A stretch of 64,000 nt of DNA from Sphingomonas sp. Lineage in GTDB: Bacteria; Pseudomonadota; Alphaproteobacteria; Sphingomonadales; Sphingomonadaceae. A program made the translations under genes and the position numbers. This document shows positions 16,808-26,397 of this stretch, in pieces. The stretch spans positions 1-64,000 of the forward strand of contig JAICXF010000002.1 of assembly GCA_025981625.1 (NCBI GenBank), written 5' to 3'. The notes under the pieces were generated by a model, which was not told the DNA's origin, searched no databases, and saw only the letters and a list, made by a program, of their open reading frames with translations. Numbering within the stretch: the stretch's first letter is position 1; each line of letters opens with the position of its first letter.

Positions 16808-17762
16808 CGCAAAGGCGCGCCCTGGCCGCTGCATACTGGTCGGCCAGCAGGTCTATATAGTCGCTCGCGGGCCGCACGCGTTCGACCGCGCCAATGCCCT
16901 GGCCCGAGCCCCAGATGTCGCGCCAGGCCTTGGCTTTGCTCGATCCTTCCGAGCCGAACTTCATCGTATCCAGGTTCCCGGCGGCGAGACTGTCCGGGTC
17001 GAGGCCCGCGCTGACGATCGACGAACGCAGGTAATTGCCGTGAACGCCGGTGAAGAGGTCGGAATAGACGATGTCCGCGGCGCCGCTCTCGACGATCGCC
17101 TGCTTGTAGGGATCGGGCGCGTTTGCTTCCTCCGTCGCGATGAACGGCGAGCCGACGTAAGCGAGGTCGGCGCCGGCGGCCTGCGCGGCGAGTACCGCGC
17201 CGCCATTCGCGATGGCGCCGGAGAGGATCAGCGGGCCATCGAACCAGGCGCGGATTTCCTGGATCAGCGCGAACGGTGACCAGCGGCCGGCGTGCCCTCC
17301 GGCACCTGCCGCCACCGCGATGATCCCGTCGGCGCCCTTCTCGATCGCCTTGCGGGCGAAGCGGTCGTCGATGACATCGTGGAGCGTCACTCCGCCCCAG
17401 CTATGGACTGCCTGGTTCAATTCGACCCGGGCGCCGAGCGACGTGATGACGATCGGCACCTTCCATTTTTCGCAAACCTGCATGTCATGGTCGAAGCGGT
17501 CGTTGGAACGGTGGACGATCTGATTGACCGCGAACGGAGCCGCGGGGCGCTCCGGATGATCGCGGTTCCATGCTGCAAGCGCGTCGGTGATCTCGTTCAG
17601 CCATTCGTCGAGAAGGTCCGCCGGCCGGGCATTGAGAGAAGGAAAGCTGCCGACGATCCCGCTGGTGCATTGCGCGATCACCAGCTTCGGATTCGACACG
17701 ATGAACAGCGGCGCGCCAATGACCGGGATTCGCAACTGCCGCAGGATCGGCGGCAGGCTCAC
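16800..17762 (-). CDS. Nitronate monooxygenase family protein
   Basis: A 320-residue FMN-dependent TIM-barrel enzyme of the NMO / 2-nitropropane dioxygenase family, which oxidises alkyl nitronates such as propionate-3-nitronate. Visible motifs: IPVIGAPLFIVS at the N-terminus, the AAGAGGHAGRWSPFALI segment with the likely catalytic His, and the FMN-phosphate region LILSGAIANGGAVLAAQAAGADLAYVGSPF. The start is a GTG at 17762 overlapping the upstream epimerase stop (GTGA). The pairing with an epimerase has no obvious metabolic logic. Confidence 0.9.
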   Translation of the reverse strand: MSLPPILRQLRIPVIGAPLFIVSNPKLVIAQCTSGIVGSFPSLNARPADLLDEWLNEITDALAAWNRDHPERPAAPFAVNQIVHRSNDRFDHDMQVCEKWKVPIVITSLGARVELNQAVHSWGGVTLHDVIDDRFARKAIEKGADGIIAVAAGAGGHAGRWSPFALIQEIRAWFDGPLILSGAIANGGAVLAAQAAGADLAYVGSPFIATEEANAPDPYKQAIVESGAADIVYSDLFTGVHGNYLRSSIVSAGLDPDSLAAGNLDTMKFGSEGSSKAKAWRDIWGSGQGIGAVERVRPASDYIDLLADQYAAARARLCAS

Positions 17763-18757
17763 AGACGGTGATACTCCCGATACCAGGCGACGAAGCGCGG
17801 CACCCCCTCATCCATGCTGGTTCTCGGCGCGAAGCCATGGTCGCGCTCGATCGCGCTGATGTCGGCGCGCGTCTCGGGCACGTCTCCGATCTGCATCGGC
17901 TTGGGATCGAGCAAGGCCTTTCGCCCCGTCTCCTGCTCGAGCAGCTCGACGACGCGCATCAAATCTTCACTGCGGCTGTTGCCGATATTGTAGATCGCGT
18001 GGGGTGTGGCGTTTCCGCCGGCCTTGACCTGCCCATCGTCGGCCGGAGGCCCATCGAGGCAGGCGATCACACCGCGGACGATGTCGTCGACGTAAGTGAA
18101 GTCGCGCTGCATTGCTCCGCCGTTGAACAGGGGCAGGGGCTCACCCGCGTAAAGCGCCCTGGTGAAGATCCACATCGCCATGTCCGGACGGCCCCAGGGA
18201 CCGTAGACCGTGAAGAAACGAAGACCGGTCAGCGGCAGGCGATAGATGTTCGCGTAGCTTTCGCTCAGCAGCTCGTCGGCCTTCTTCGTCGCGGCATAGA
18301 GCGACAGCGGATGATCGACCCGATCCTCGACCCGGAACGGCAGGTTCTTGTTGCCGCCATAAACCGATGACGAGGAAGCATAGACCATGTGCCGGGTCTG
18401 CCGGCCGCGCGCCAATTCGAGCATGTTGCAATGACCGACGAGGTTCGATTGCACGTAAGCCTGCGGGTTCTCGATGCTGTAGCGGACGCCCGCCTGCGCT
18501 CCCAGGTGGACGATGCCGTCGATTTGAACCGGATCGGTGGCGCGCTTCAATGCCTCCGCATCGGCGAAATCGACGCGCTCGAAGCGAAATCGGTCGCCGA
18601 ACTCCTGGCGCATCCGTTCGAGCCGGGCATGCTTCAGCGCCGGATCGTAATAATCGTTGAGATTGTCGATCCCCACGACCTCGTCGCCGCGCTCGAGCAG
18701 AGCGCGCGATGTCGCCGCGCCGATGAACCCCGCGGCCCCCGTGACCAGAACAGCCAT
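17759..18757 (-). CDS. NAD-dependent epimerase, UDP-glucuronate 4-epimerase-like
   Basis: A 332-residue short-chain extended dehydrogenase. It has the N-terminal Rossmann motif VTGAAGFIGAA, the catalytic YAASSSSVYGGNK-type segment in VYASSSSVYG, and the YxxxK pair YAATK. IDNLNDYYDPALKHARL and GVPRFVAWYREYH are typical of UDP-glucuronate 4-epimerases of the CapI/LspL group, which supply galacturonate for capsule or lipopolysaccharide. The exact nucleotide sugar is inferred from similarity. It overlaps the nitronate monooxygenase by 4 bp. Confidence 0.88.
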   Translation of the reverse strand: MAVLVTGAAGFIGAATSRALLERGDEVVGIDNLNDYYDPALKHARLERMRQEFGDRFRFERVDFADAEALKRATDPVQIDGIVHLGAQAGVRYSIENPQAYVQSNLVGHCNMLELARGRQTRHMVYASSSSVYGGNKNLPFRVEDRVDHPLSLYAATKKADELLSESYANIYRLPLTGLRFFTVYGPWGRPDMAMWIFTRALYAGEPLPLFNGGAMQRDFTYVDDIVRGVIACLDGPPADDGQVKAGGNATPHAIYNIGNSRSEDLMRVVELLEQETGRKALLDPKPMQIGDVPETRADISAIERDHGFAPRTSMDEGVPRFVAWYREYHRL

Positions 18758-18803
18758 GGCTGTGTCTTAGGAGGTCAAACCCCGAGCGCAAGCATCGGAA
18801 GCG

Positions 18804-20300
18804 TTACTTCGGCGTGCATTGCCCTTCGGTGGGGACATAGCCCTGCACCTTGTCGCCGGGCAGTGCCTGGCAGACCGGCGTTGACTGCAGCGACGCATCG
18901 CCGCCGATCGTCTGGTAGATCGCGACCAAATTTTGCGCCGCGACGAGCTTCGTCTGCACCATCGCCTGCTGCGCCGAATAGTAGGAGCGCTGCGCGTCGA
19001 GGACGTTGAGGAACGGGTCGATACCGGCGTGGTAGCGCGCTTCGGTGAGGTTGTAGGTGTCGGCTGCCGCCGCCTGTTGCCGCTCGCGCGCGCCGATTTC
19101 GTCGTTCATCGTTCCCCGGCGGGCGAGGGCATCGGCGACTTCGCGGAAAGCTTGTTGAATAGCCTGTTGGTAGGTCGCGATCGCCGCGGCGCGCTGCGCT
19201 TCGCTGAGGCGCACATTGGCGTGGCCTGCGCCGCTCTGAAAGATGGTGTAGCTTGCGTCCGCGGCGGCGCTCCAGCCGAATGCACCCCCACTGAAGAGCT
19301 TGAGCAATGCACTGCTCGCAAATCCGAGCAGGCCGGTCAGCGTAATCCGCGGGAAAAGGGCGGCGCGGGCGGCGCCGATCTGCGCATTGGCCGCGCGAAG
19401 CTGATATTCGGCCTGAACGATGTCGGGGCGGCGCAGGAGCACGTAGGAATCCAGGCCCGCGGGGACCGGGGCAATCGTCCCGAATGCCTCGTCGATCGAT
19501 CCCGGCAGCAGCTTCGGGTCAATCGGCGCTCCGACCAGCAGCTGAAGTGCATTGACGTCCTGCGCGACGGCCGTGCGTTCCCGCGCGAGGTCGGCCTGCG
19601 CCACGGAAAGGATCTCGATTGCCTGGCTGAGGTCGGTGCGCGGAGCCACCCCTCCCTGGAGCCTGATCCTCGTCAGCTCGACGCTCTTCTGCGCGCTCGC
19701 CGCGGTTTGTTCGGCGATCAGCCGAAGGCTCGAGTCCGCGGCATAGTCGAGCCACGCATTGGCGATGTCGGCAACCAGCGTCAGCCGGGTCTCGCGAGCA
19801 CCGGCCTCGGTCGCGAGGAAGCGCGCGAGCTGGACATGGGTGAGCGAGCGAACCCGGCCGAACAGGTCGAGCTCGAAGCTGGGGACGCTGACCCCGGCCG
19901 AATATTCGGCCTTTACTCCGGAGCCCGAACCAGCCCCCGAGCCGCCGCTCGATCCCGAGCCTGAACGGTCACCCGACAAGCTAACGCCGCCTGTGGCGTT
20001 GACCGTCGGCAACTGCTGGGCACGCTGGATGCGATATTGCTCGCGCGCGGCGGCGATGTTCGCTGCAGCGACCATGAGGCTGCGGTTGTTGGCAAGGGCT
20101 TGCGTAATGAGCGCCTGGAGCCGCGAGTCCTGAAACACCTGCGTGTAGGTGAGCACGGGCAGCCCGGCCTCCGCCTGCGCGAGATAGGGGTCGCCGACCG
20201 GCCAGGAGGCGGGGATTGCCGGGTCCGGTCGCACGTAGTGCGGCTCCATGGTCGAGCAGGCGCTAGCCAGCAGCGCGAGCATGGCTGCTACGCGCTTCAC
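18804..20300 (-). CDS. Outer-membrane efflux lipoprotein (NodT/OprM, TolC family)
   Basis: A 498-residue outer-membrane factor. The N-terminus MKRVAAMLALLASACS is a lipoprotein signal with lipobox LASAC. Two repeats of the outer-membrane efflux domain follow (about residues 60-260 and 270-470), with LLRRPDIVQAEYQLRAANAQIGAARAALFPRITLTG as the diagnostic segment in outline. It forms the exit duct of a tripartite RND pump. The start is a GTG at 20300 overlapping the pump gene stop (GTGA). It is the last gene of a three-gene operon. Confidence 0.93.
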   Translation of the reverse strand: MKRVAAMLALLASACSTMEPHYVRPDPAIPASWPVGDPYLAQAEAGLPVLTYTQVFQDSRLQALITQALANNRSLMVAAANIAAAREQYRIQRAQQLPTVNATGGVSLSGDRSGSGSSGGSGAGSGSGVKAEYSAGVSVPSFELDLFGRVRSLTHVQLARFLATEAGARETRLTLVADIANAWLDYAADSSLRLIAEQTAASAQKSVELTRIRLQGGVAPRTDLSQAIEILSVAQADLARERTAVAQDVNALQLLVGAPIDPKLLPGSIDEAFGTIAPVPAGLDSYVLLRRPDIVQAEYQLRAANAQIGAARAALFPRITLTGLLGFASSALLKLFSGGAFGWSAAADASYTIFQSGAGHANVRLSEAQRAAAIATYQQAIQQAFREVADALARRGTMNDEIGARERQQAAAADTYNLTEARYHAGIDPFLNVLDAQRSYYSAQQAMVQTKLVAAQNLVAIYQTIGGDASLQSTPVCQALPGDKVQGYVPTEGQCTPK

Positions 20301-23300
20301 GCTTCGGCCTCCCGGCGGCCGCGCAGCCGCGAGCGCAGCGCCTTCAGTCCGTCGCGAACGCCGCGCCGGACCAGCACGAAGAAGAAGGGGATGTAGAAGA
20401 TCGCGAGGAGGGTCGCGGTCAGCATGCCACCGATCACCGCCGTGCCGATCGCCGTCCGGCTGTTCGCCCCGGCACCGGTGGCGAGAGCCAGCGGCATCAC
20501 CCCGAAGATGAACGCGAAGCTGGTCATCAGGATCGGCCGCAACCGGATTCTCGCCGCTTCGATGGCCGCGTCGATGACGCGCTGTCCTTCGCGTTCGGCG
20601 CGCTCGGCGAATTCGACCATCAGGATCGCGTTCTTTGCACTGAGGCCCATCGTCGTGATCAGGCCGACCTGCAAATAGACGTCGTTCTGGAGCCCGCGCA
20701 GCGTCACGAAGAGGATCGAGCCGATGAGCCCCAAGGGGATCACCAGCAGAACCGCCACCGGGATCGACCAGCTCTCGTACAGAGCTGCAAGGCAGAGGAA
20801 CACGACGATCAGCGCCACGGCATAGAGGATTGGGGCCTGGCCGGATGAAATGCGCTCCTGGTACGACTGGCCCGACCACGCCACGCTGAGCCCCGGAACC
20901 TCACCGGCGATCTTCGCGATGATGTCCATTGCCTGACCCGAACTGACTCCGGGAGCGCCCTGGCCCGAAATCTCGAACGACGGATAGCCGAGGAATCTCG
21001 AGGAGCTCGTCGGAGTGGTGATCCACGAAGTTCCGGCGAAGGAGGAGAAGGGCACCATGGCGCCCTGGTTGTTGCGAACGAACCATTGATCCATGTCGCT
21101 CGGTTTCGAGCGATAGGGCGCATCGCCCTGGACATAGACGCGCTTGACCCGGCCACGGTCGATGAAGTCGTTGACGTAGCGGCCGCCCCACGCGGTCGAG
21201 AGGGTGTTGTTCACGTCGGCCGAATTCAGCCCGAGCGTCGCCACGCGCTGCTGGTCGATGTTGACCTTCAGGCTGGCGACATCGGGCAATTCGCTCAGGC
21301 GTACTGAAGAGAGCTGGGAATCGGCTGTGGCGGCATCGAGCACCCGGTCGCGCGCGGCCGCGAAATCCTCGCGGCTCATCCCGCCGGTGTTGAGCAATTC
21401 CATGGTGAAGCCGCTCGACTGGCCGAGGCCCCGGATTGCGCCGGGCACGAGGGCGAACACCTGTGCATCCCTGAGGCCTCGAAAGGCGCTCGATGCGCGC
21501 TGTACGATCGCGTCGGCGCTGTTCTGCTTGCCCTTGCGCTTCGCGTAATCGGCGAGGTTGATGTAGGCTTGGCCGGTGTTCTGACCCGACGAGCCGCCGC
21601 CGCCGCCGCCCGCCACGGTGAAGTAAGTTTTGATGTTCTTCTTCTCCGGCCCGTGGAGGAAGTAGTTTTCGATCGCGCGCTGCACTTGCAGCGTCCGGGT
21701 CATGGTCGCTCCCGCCGGAAGACGGAACTGGACCGACGCGGCGCCCTGGTCTTCGGTTGGCAGGAAGCCCGTCGGCAGGCGGAAGAAGAGCAGGACGAGC
21801 AGCGCGAAGACGGCGGCGTAAAGCGCGAAGAACAGCCATTTGCGGTCGACCACGCGCGTGACGTTGTGGACGAACCAGTCGCGGAACCGATCGAACCCGT
21901 TGTTGAACCTGACCCTTGCAACCTCGAGCGCATGGGCGACCGGCGGAGCGCGGCGCCCGAGCCAGGTCTGCTCGACGGTCGCGTGCTGCCGCCGAAGCAC
22001 GTTGGCCGCAATCGCCGGGCTAAGCGTCAAAGCGATGAACACCGACAGCGCCATGGCCGAGACGATCGTCGCGGCGAACTGCCGGTAGATGACGCCGGTC
22101 GAGCCGCCGAAGAAAATCATCGGCAGGAACACCGCGCACAGCACCAGGGCAATCGCCACCAGCGCCATCTGAATCTGTTCCATCGACGCGATCGTTGCGT
22201 CGCGCGGACCCATTTCCGGATTTTCCTCCATCAGCCGCTCGACGTTCTCGACCACGACAATGGCATCGTCGACGAGCAGGCCGGTGGCGAGGACGAGCCC
22301 GAACAAGGTCATCGTGTTGATCGAGAATCCGAGCGCGTAGAGGATGCCGAACGTCCCCAGCAGGACGACCGGAACCGCGATGAACGGGATCAGAGTCGCC
22401 CGCCAGCTCTGGAGGAACACGAACATGACGAGGACGACGAGCAGGATCGCCTCGACTAGCGTCTTGACGACTTCCCAGACCGAAAGCTTGATGAAGTCGC
22501 TCGTGTCGTTGGCGAAGGCGTAGGTGTAGCCGGCGGGCATCCGCGGCGCGATTTCGGCGACCTTCTGCTTGACGAGCGTTGCCGTGCGCAGCGCATTGGC
22601 ACCCGGCTCGAGCGAGATTCCGATGCCTGCGCCCGGATGGCCATTAGAGCGGATGGTTGCTGCGTAACTCTCAGCCCCCAGTTCGACGCGCGCCACGTCG
22701 CCAAGCAGCACGCGCGCCCCCGTTGGGTCCGACTTCACGACGACGTTCCGGAACTGATCGGGAGTTTGCAGCCGCCCTTGTGCGGTGACCGTCGCGTCCA
22801 GTTCCTGGCCTTCCGGCTGAGGCAGGCCGCCGATCTCGCCCGCGGCGATTTCCGTATTCTGGTTCTGGACCGCGCTGATGATGTCGCCCGGCATCAGCCC
22901 GAAGCTCTGCAGCTTGTGCGGATCGAGCCAGATACGCATCGCATAGGACGACCCGAACACGTTGACGTCGCCCACTCCCGGCACGCGCGACAGCTCGTCT
23001 TGCATGTTGGTCGTCAGCCAGTCGGAAACGTCGAAGTTGGTGCTCTTGTCGGTCTTGTCGAAGATCGCCACGATCATCAGCAGGTCGGGCGCGCCCTTGG
23101 TCACCCGAACGCCCTGCTGCTGCACTTGCTGCGGCAGTCGCGAGATCGCTGCCTGGATCGCGTTCTGGACCTGAACCTGCGCGATGTCGGGATCGACGCC
23201 CTTCTGCAGGATGACGCTGATCGACACCGACCCGCGCGCGCTCGACGACGACTGGAAATAGAGCATTCCGTCGATGCCGGTCAGCTGCTGCTCCAGGATC

Positions 23301-23488
23301 TGCGTGACGCTGCTCTCGAGGGTCGCCGCCGAAGCTCCGGGATAGGATGCCCGGATATTGATCTGCGTCGGCGCGACGTCCGGATATTGGGCGACAGGCA
23401 GCGACACGATCGCACCAATGCCCACCAGCATGATGATGATTGCGATCACCCAGGCGAAGATCGGGCGATCGATGAAGATCCTGGACAT
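20297..23488 (-). CDS. RND multidrug efflux transporter (AcrB/MexB-type, HAE1)
   Basis: A 1063-residue inner-membrane proton/drug antiporter. It has 12 membrane helices, a conserved N-terminus (FIDRPIFAWVIAI), and the proton-relay Asp pair in GLLVDDAIVVVENVER near residue 405. Two large periplasmic loops carry the porter motifs. The SSSARGSVSISVI and GAPDLLMIV segments fit the hydrophobe/amphiphile (HAE1) class rather than the metal class. It is coupled to the membrane fusion gene (3 bp gap) and to the outer-membrane factor. No TetR repressor is adjacent, so control must come from elsewhere. Confidence 0.95.
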   Translation of the reverse strand: MSRIFIDRPIFAWVIAIIIMLVGIGAIVSLPVAQYPDVAPTQINIRASYPGASAATLESSVTQILEQQLTGIDGMLYFQSSSSARGSVSISVILQKGVDPDIAQVQVQNAIQAAISRLPQQVQQQGVRVTKGAPDLLMIVAIFDKTDKSTNFDVSDWLTTNMQDELSRVPGVGDVNVFGSSYAMRIWLDPHKLQSFGLMPGDIISAVQNQNTEIAAGEIGGLPQPEGQELDATVTAQGRLQTPDQFRNVVVKSDPTGARVLLGDVARVELGAESYAATIRSNGHPGAGIGISLEPGANALRTATLVKQKVAEIAPRMPAGYTYAFANDTSDFIKLSVWEVVKTLVEAILLVVLVMFVFLQSWRATLIPFIAVPVVLLGTFGILYALGFSINTMTLFGLVLATGLLVDDAIVVVENVERLMEENPEMGPRDATIASMEQIQMALVAIALVLCAVFLPMIFFGGSTGVIYRQFAATIVSAMALSVFIALTLSPAIAANVLRRQHATVEQTWLGRRAPPVAHALEVARVRFNNGFDRFRDWFVHNVTRVVDRKWLFFALYAAVFALLVLLFFRLPTGFLPTEDQGAASVQFRLPAGATMTRTLQVQRAIENYFLHGPEKKNIKTYFTVAGGGGGGSSGQNTGQAYINLADYAKRKGKQNSADAIVQRASSAFRGLRDAQVFALVPGAIRGLGQSSGFTMELLNTGGMSREDFAAARDRVLDAATADSQLSSVRLSELPDVASLKVNIDQQRVATLGLNSADVNNTLSTAWGGRYVNDFIDRGRVKRVYVQGDAPYRSKPSDMDQWFVRNNQGAMVPFSSFAGTSWITTPTSSSRFLGYPSFEISGQGAPGVSSGQAMDIIAKIAGEVPGLSVAWSGQSYQERISSGQAPILYAVALIVVFLCLAALYESWSIPVAVLLVIPLGLIGSILFVTLRGLQNDVYLQVGLITTMGLSAKNAILMVEFAERAEREGQRVIDAAIEAARIRLRPILMTSFAFIFGVMPLALATGAGANSRTAIGTAVIGGMLTATLLAIFYIPFFFVLVRRGVRDGLKALRSRLRGRREAEA

Positions 23489-23491
23489 CCG

Positions 23492-24700
23492 CTAGCGGCT
23501 CTGGCGCGCGGTCTTCATCGCACCCGGTGGGGGCGCCTTGATCGGCTGCGGCGCGGTCTGCGGCACGGCCTTGATCTTCGAGCCGTCCTTGATCGCGCCG
23601 AGCCCTTGCGTGATGACCTTTTCACCTGGCGCCAGGCCTTGGGTCACGACCCAGTTGGTACCGAGGGTTCGGTCGGCGACGACCGTCCGCTGCACCGCGC
23701 GGTTACCCGGACCGACGACCAACAGGGTCGCATTGCCCTGCGGATCGCGGGTGATCGCCTGCTGCGGGACCAATATGGCCGAGTTCTGAACCGCCTGGGC
23801 GAACTCCGCCGTCACGAACATGCCCGGAAGGAGGATTGACTGGGGATTGGGAAAGCGCGCGCGAACCGTGACCGTGCCGGTGCCCTGGTCGACGATCACC
23901 TGGCTGAATTCGACCGTGCCGGTGTAACCATAATCGGACCCGTCGGGGAGCTTCAGCCGCACCTGGGCGGCGGTCGGAACCGCTCCGCCGTGGGCCAGTG
24001 CCTCCCGAAGTTTCAACAGGTCGGCGGCCGATTGCTGAATGTCGACATAGACCGGATCGAGGCGAGTGATGGTGGTGAGCGCATCCGCCTGATTGGCCGT
24101 CACCAGCGCGCCCTCGGTGACCGTGGAGAGGCCGATGCGGCCGCTGATCGGCGCCGGAACCCGAGTAAAGCGCATGTTCACCTGCGCCGCTCTTAGCGAG
24201 GCGCTGTTCTGGGCGACCGAGGCCTCGGCCTGGCGAGCCTGCGCCAGAGCGTCGGTATAGTCCTGCTGAGCGATCGCCTGCATCTTGGCCAGCGGCGCAT
24301 AGCGGCTCGCCTTGGTCCGGGCGGCCACGGAGTTGGCGCGGGCGCTTTGCAGGTTCGCCGCCGCCTGGGCCTGCTGCGCGGCATAGATGCTGGGATCGAT
24401 CTGATAGAGTGTCTGGCCCTGCCGAACGATCGAGCCTTCGGTGAACAGCCGCTTCTGGATGACTCCCGAAACCTGCGGCCGGACCTCGGAAGTCTGAAAG
24501 GCGGCAACCCTGCCGGGGAGCTCCTGCTGGATTGGAGCGCTGCCCTGCTGGACTACGACATAGCCGACCGTCGGGGTCCCGCCCATGCCGCGCCCACCGC
24601 GGCCGCCGCGGCCGCCGGCTGCGTTCTGGCCGGTGCCGCCGCTGCTGCATGCGGCGAGAAGCAAGAGAGCTCCGGTGAGAACGACGCCCGAGCGTCGCAT
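23492..24700 (-). CDS. RND efflux periplasmic adaptor (AcrA/MexA-type) lipoprotein
   Basis: A 402-residue membrane fusion protein. The signal MRRSGVVLTGALLLLAACSS has lipobox LLAAC. It is followed by an unusual Gly/Arg-rich linker (about residues 33-46, GGRGGRGGRGMGG), then the barrel-sandwich hybrid, coiled-coil hairpin and beta-barrel (VSGVIQKRLFTEGSIVRQGQ; RFTRVPAPISGRIGLSTVTEGALV). I chose ATG 24700 because it places the lipobox correctly; an ATG at 24790 would add 30 unlikely residues. First gene of the pump operon. Confidence 0.93.
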   Translation of the reverse strand: MRRSGVVLTGALLLLAACSSGGTGQNAAGGRGGRGGRGMGGTPTVGYVVVQQGSAPIQQELPGRVAAFQTSEVRPQVSGVIQKRLFTEGSIVRQGQTLYQIDPSIYAAQQAQAAANLQSARANSVAARTKASRYAPLAKMQAIAQQDYTDALAQARQAEASVAQNSASLRAAQVNMRFTRVPAPISGRIGLSTVTEGALVTANQADALTTITRLDPVYVDIQQSAADLLKLREALAHGGAVPTAAQVRLKLPDGSDYGYTGTVEFSQVIVDQGTGTVTVRARFPNPQSILLPGMFVTAEFAQAVQNSAILVPQQAITRDPQGNATLLVVGPGNRAVQRTVVADRTLGTNWVVTQGLAPGEKVITQGLGAIKDGSKIKAVPQTAPQPIKAPPPGAMKTARQSR

Positions 24701-24869
24701 CGTACTGGATCGATTCACAGGTGCGGCCCATTTCGATTGTCGGTGCGGAAAGCAAGTCCTGGCCGGCTGTGGCGCCGAGAACATGAACATCGGCGGGCCG
24801 CTAGGTTAACTTTCAGCAGGGTTGTCGGTGGCTTTCGACGAACGGGCGAGGAGAACGACGACCGGCGGC

Positions 24870-26393
24870 TTATCTTGCACTCTGAAGCTGCGCGAGGGCG
24901 TCGGCGTGCGCGGGGAAATTCATCGCGCAGCCGCCGACGAACCTGTCGAGGTCGGCCATGTCGAAGCGCGTAATCTCCGGCCCCGGCGGCTTCAGCATCT
25001 CGGGTGCGGGGAAATTGCCGTAGCCCGCGAGCATGCAGTGCCACGACATCGGCATGTAAAAGCGTCCAATGTCCTGACGCGTGACCTCCTGCTCGAGGTC
25101 CTGACCGGTGAACCAGGCGGTGATCACCGCCTTGAGGCTATCGGAGAGGACATTGTTGCTGGTCGCGTCCCGCCAGTAGTCGGTGTCGCTGCGCCGCGCC
25201 GTGCGATAGTGGCACACGAGGTAATCGCGGATTCCTTCGTACCGGCTTGCGATATCGCGGTTGAATTCGTCGCGGCGTTGTTCATTCCACGCATCGAGGA
25301 ACGATTCGATCGTGTTCATCACAATGTGAAGCGCGGTCGCTTCGAGCGGTTCGAGGAACCCTTGCGCGAGGCCCACCGCCAGGCAGTTCCTGACCCAGCT
25401 CCGCTCGATGCGCCCGCATTTCATCTTCAGGTGTCGCACTTCGGCATCCTCGGCGAGACCGATATGCGCCCGAAGCTCGGCGGCGGCGGCATCGTCGTCG
25501 ATGTAGCGTGATGAATAGACGTAGCCATTGCCCATGCGGTTCGTCAGGGGGATGTTCCAGATCCACCCAGCCGACTTCGCGATCGATCGGGTACAGGCCT
25601 GCACGCCCTGGGAGGGCAGCGGGGTGGGCGCCACCACGGCCCGGTCGTTGAACAGATTCTCGTCGAATGAGCGGTGCGGTTCGTTGAGCGCCCCCTCGAT
25701 GATCGCCGCCCGGAATCCGCTCGCATCGACGAACAAGTCGGCTTCGAAGCGCCGGCCGTCGTCCGCAATTAACGCCCCCACATCGCCGGCATCGTCGAGC
25801 TCCACCGACGCGATCTTCGCCTCGACGTGGCGAATGCCGCGCGCGGTTCCGAATTCGCTCAGGAATGCGCCGATCAGGTGCGCGTCGAAATGATAGCCGT
25901 AGCTGATCGAGAACGGGAAGTTCGGAGGCGCGAGCGGTGCCCGGCCTTCGCGCGCGATCCGGGTCGGGATGAAGAACGGGTCGGGGTGCGCCGGAACGTC
26001 GCGACCGGTGCGGCGGACCCGCGCCGAATAGAAGAACTGGCCCTGGGTGAGATGATCGAGGTTGGTCGGAAACGGGTGGAAGTACCGTTCATAACCCGGC
26101 TGGTCGGACCAGCCGGCAAATTCGATCCCGGCCTTGTAGGTCGCGTTGCAGCGCGGCATCCACTCGGCTTCGGCGATACCGAGCGTGTCGAAGAAAGCCT
26201 TGAGCTGGGGCGTCGACCCTTCACCGACGCCGACGATCCCGATCGTCGGGGATTCGATCAGCGTGACCGTGGTGCCGTCCGCGCCCCAGCGCCGCTGGAT
26301 GAGGTTGGCCGCCATCCAGCCCGCCGTGCCGCCGCCGAGGATGATTACAGAATCTGGAGCTTTGGTCATCAGCGGCCCGATAGACGGAGCCAT
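24870..26393 (-). CDS. Flavin-dependent tryptophan halogenase family protein (A)
   Basis: A 507-residue flavoprotein of the PrnA/RebH family. It has the FAD motif VIILGGGTAGWMAANLI and the WxWxIP motif (GWIWNIPL) that blocks a monooxygenase reaction. The catalytic Lys of the RebH segment NASYK is conserved as K87 in CNATYKAGIEFAGW, and the active-site Glu is in EPLEATALHI. By conserved residues it could chlorinate an indole or aryl substrate, but family members inside TonB-receptor sugar loci have no established substrate. It is the last gene of the five-gene alpha-glucan operon, 4 bp after the GH13 stop. An ATG at 26369 is an alternative start. Confidence 0.88.
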   Translation of the reverse strand: MAPSIGPLMTKAPDSVIILGGGTAGWMAANLIQRRWGADGTTVTLIESPTIGIVGVGEGSTPQLKAFFDTLGIAEAEWMPRCNATYKAGIEFAGWSDQPGYERYFHPFPTNLDHLTQGQFFYSARVRRTGRDVPAHPDPFFIPTRIAREGRAPLAPPNFPFSISYGYHFDAHLIGAFLSEFGTARGIRHVEAKIASVELDDAGDVGALIADDGRRFEADLFVDASGFRAAIIEGALNEPHRSFDENLFNDRAVVAPTPLPSQGVQACTRSIAKSAGWIWNIPLTNRMGNGYVYSSRYIDDDAAAAELRAHIGLAEDAEVRHLKMKCGRIERSWVRNCLAVGLAQGFLEPLEATALHIVMNTIESFLDAWNEQRRDEFNRDIASRYEGIRDYLVCHYRTARRSDTDYWRDATSNNVLSDSLKAVITAWFTGQDLEQEVTRQDIGRFYMPMSWHCMLAGYGNFPAPEMLKPPGPEITRFDMADLDRFVGGCAMNFPAHADALAQLQSAR

Positions 26394-26397
26394 CCCA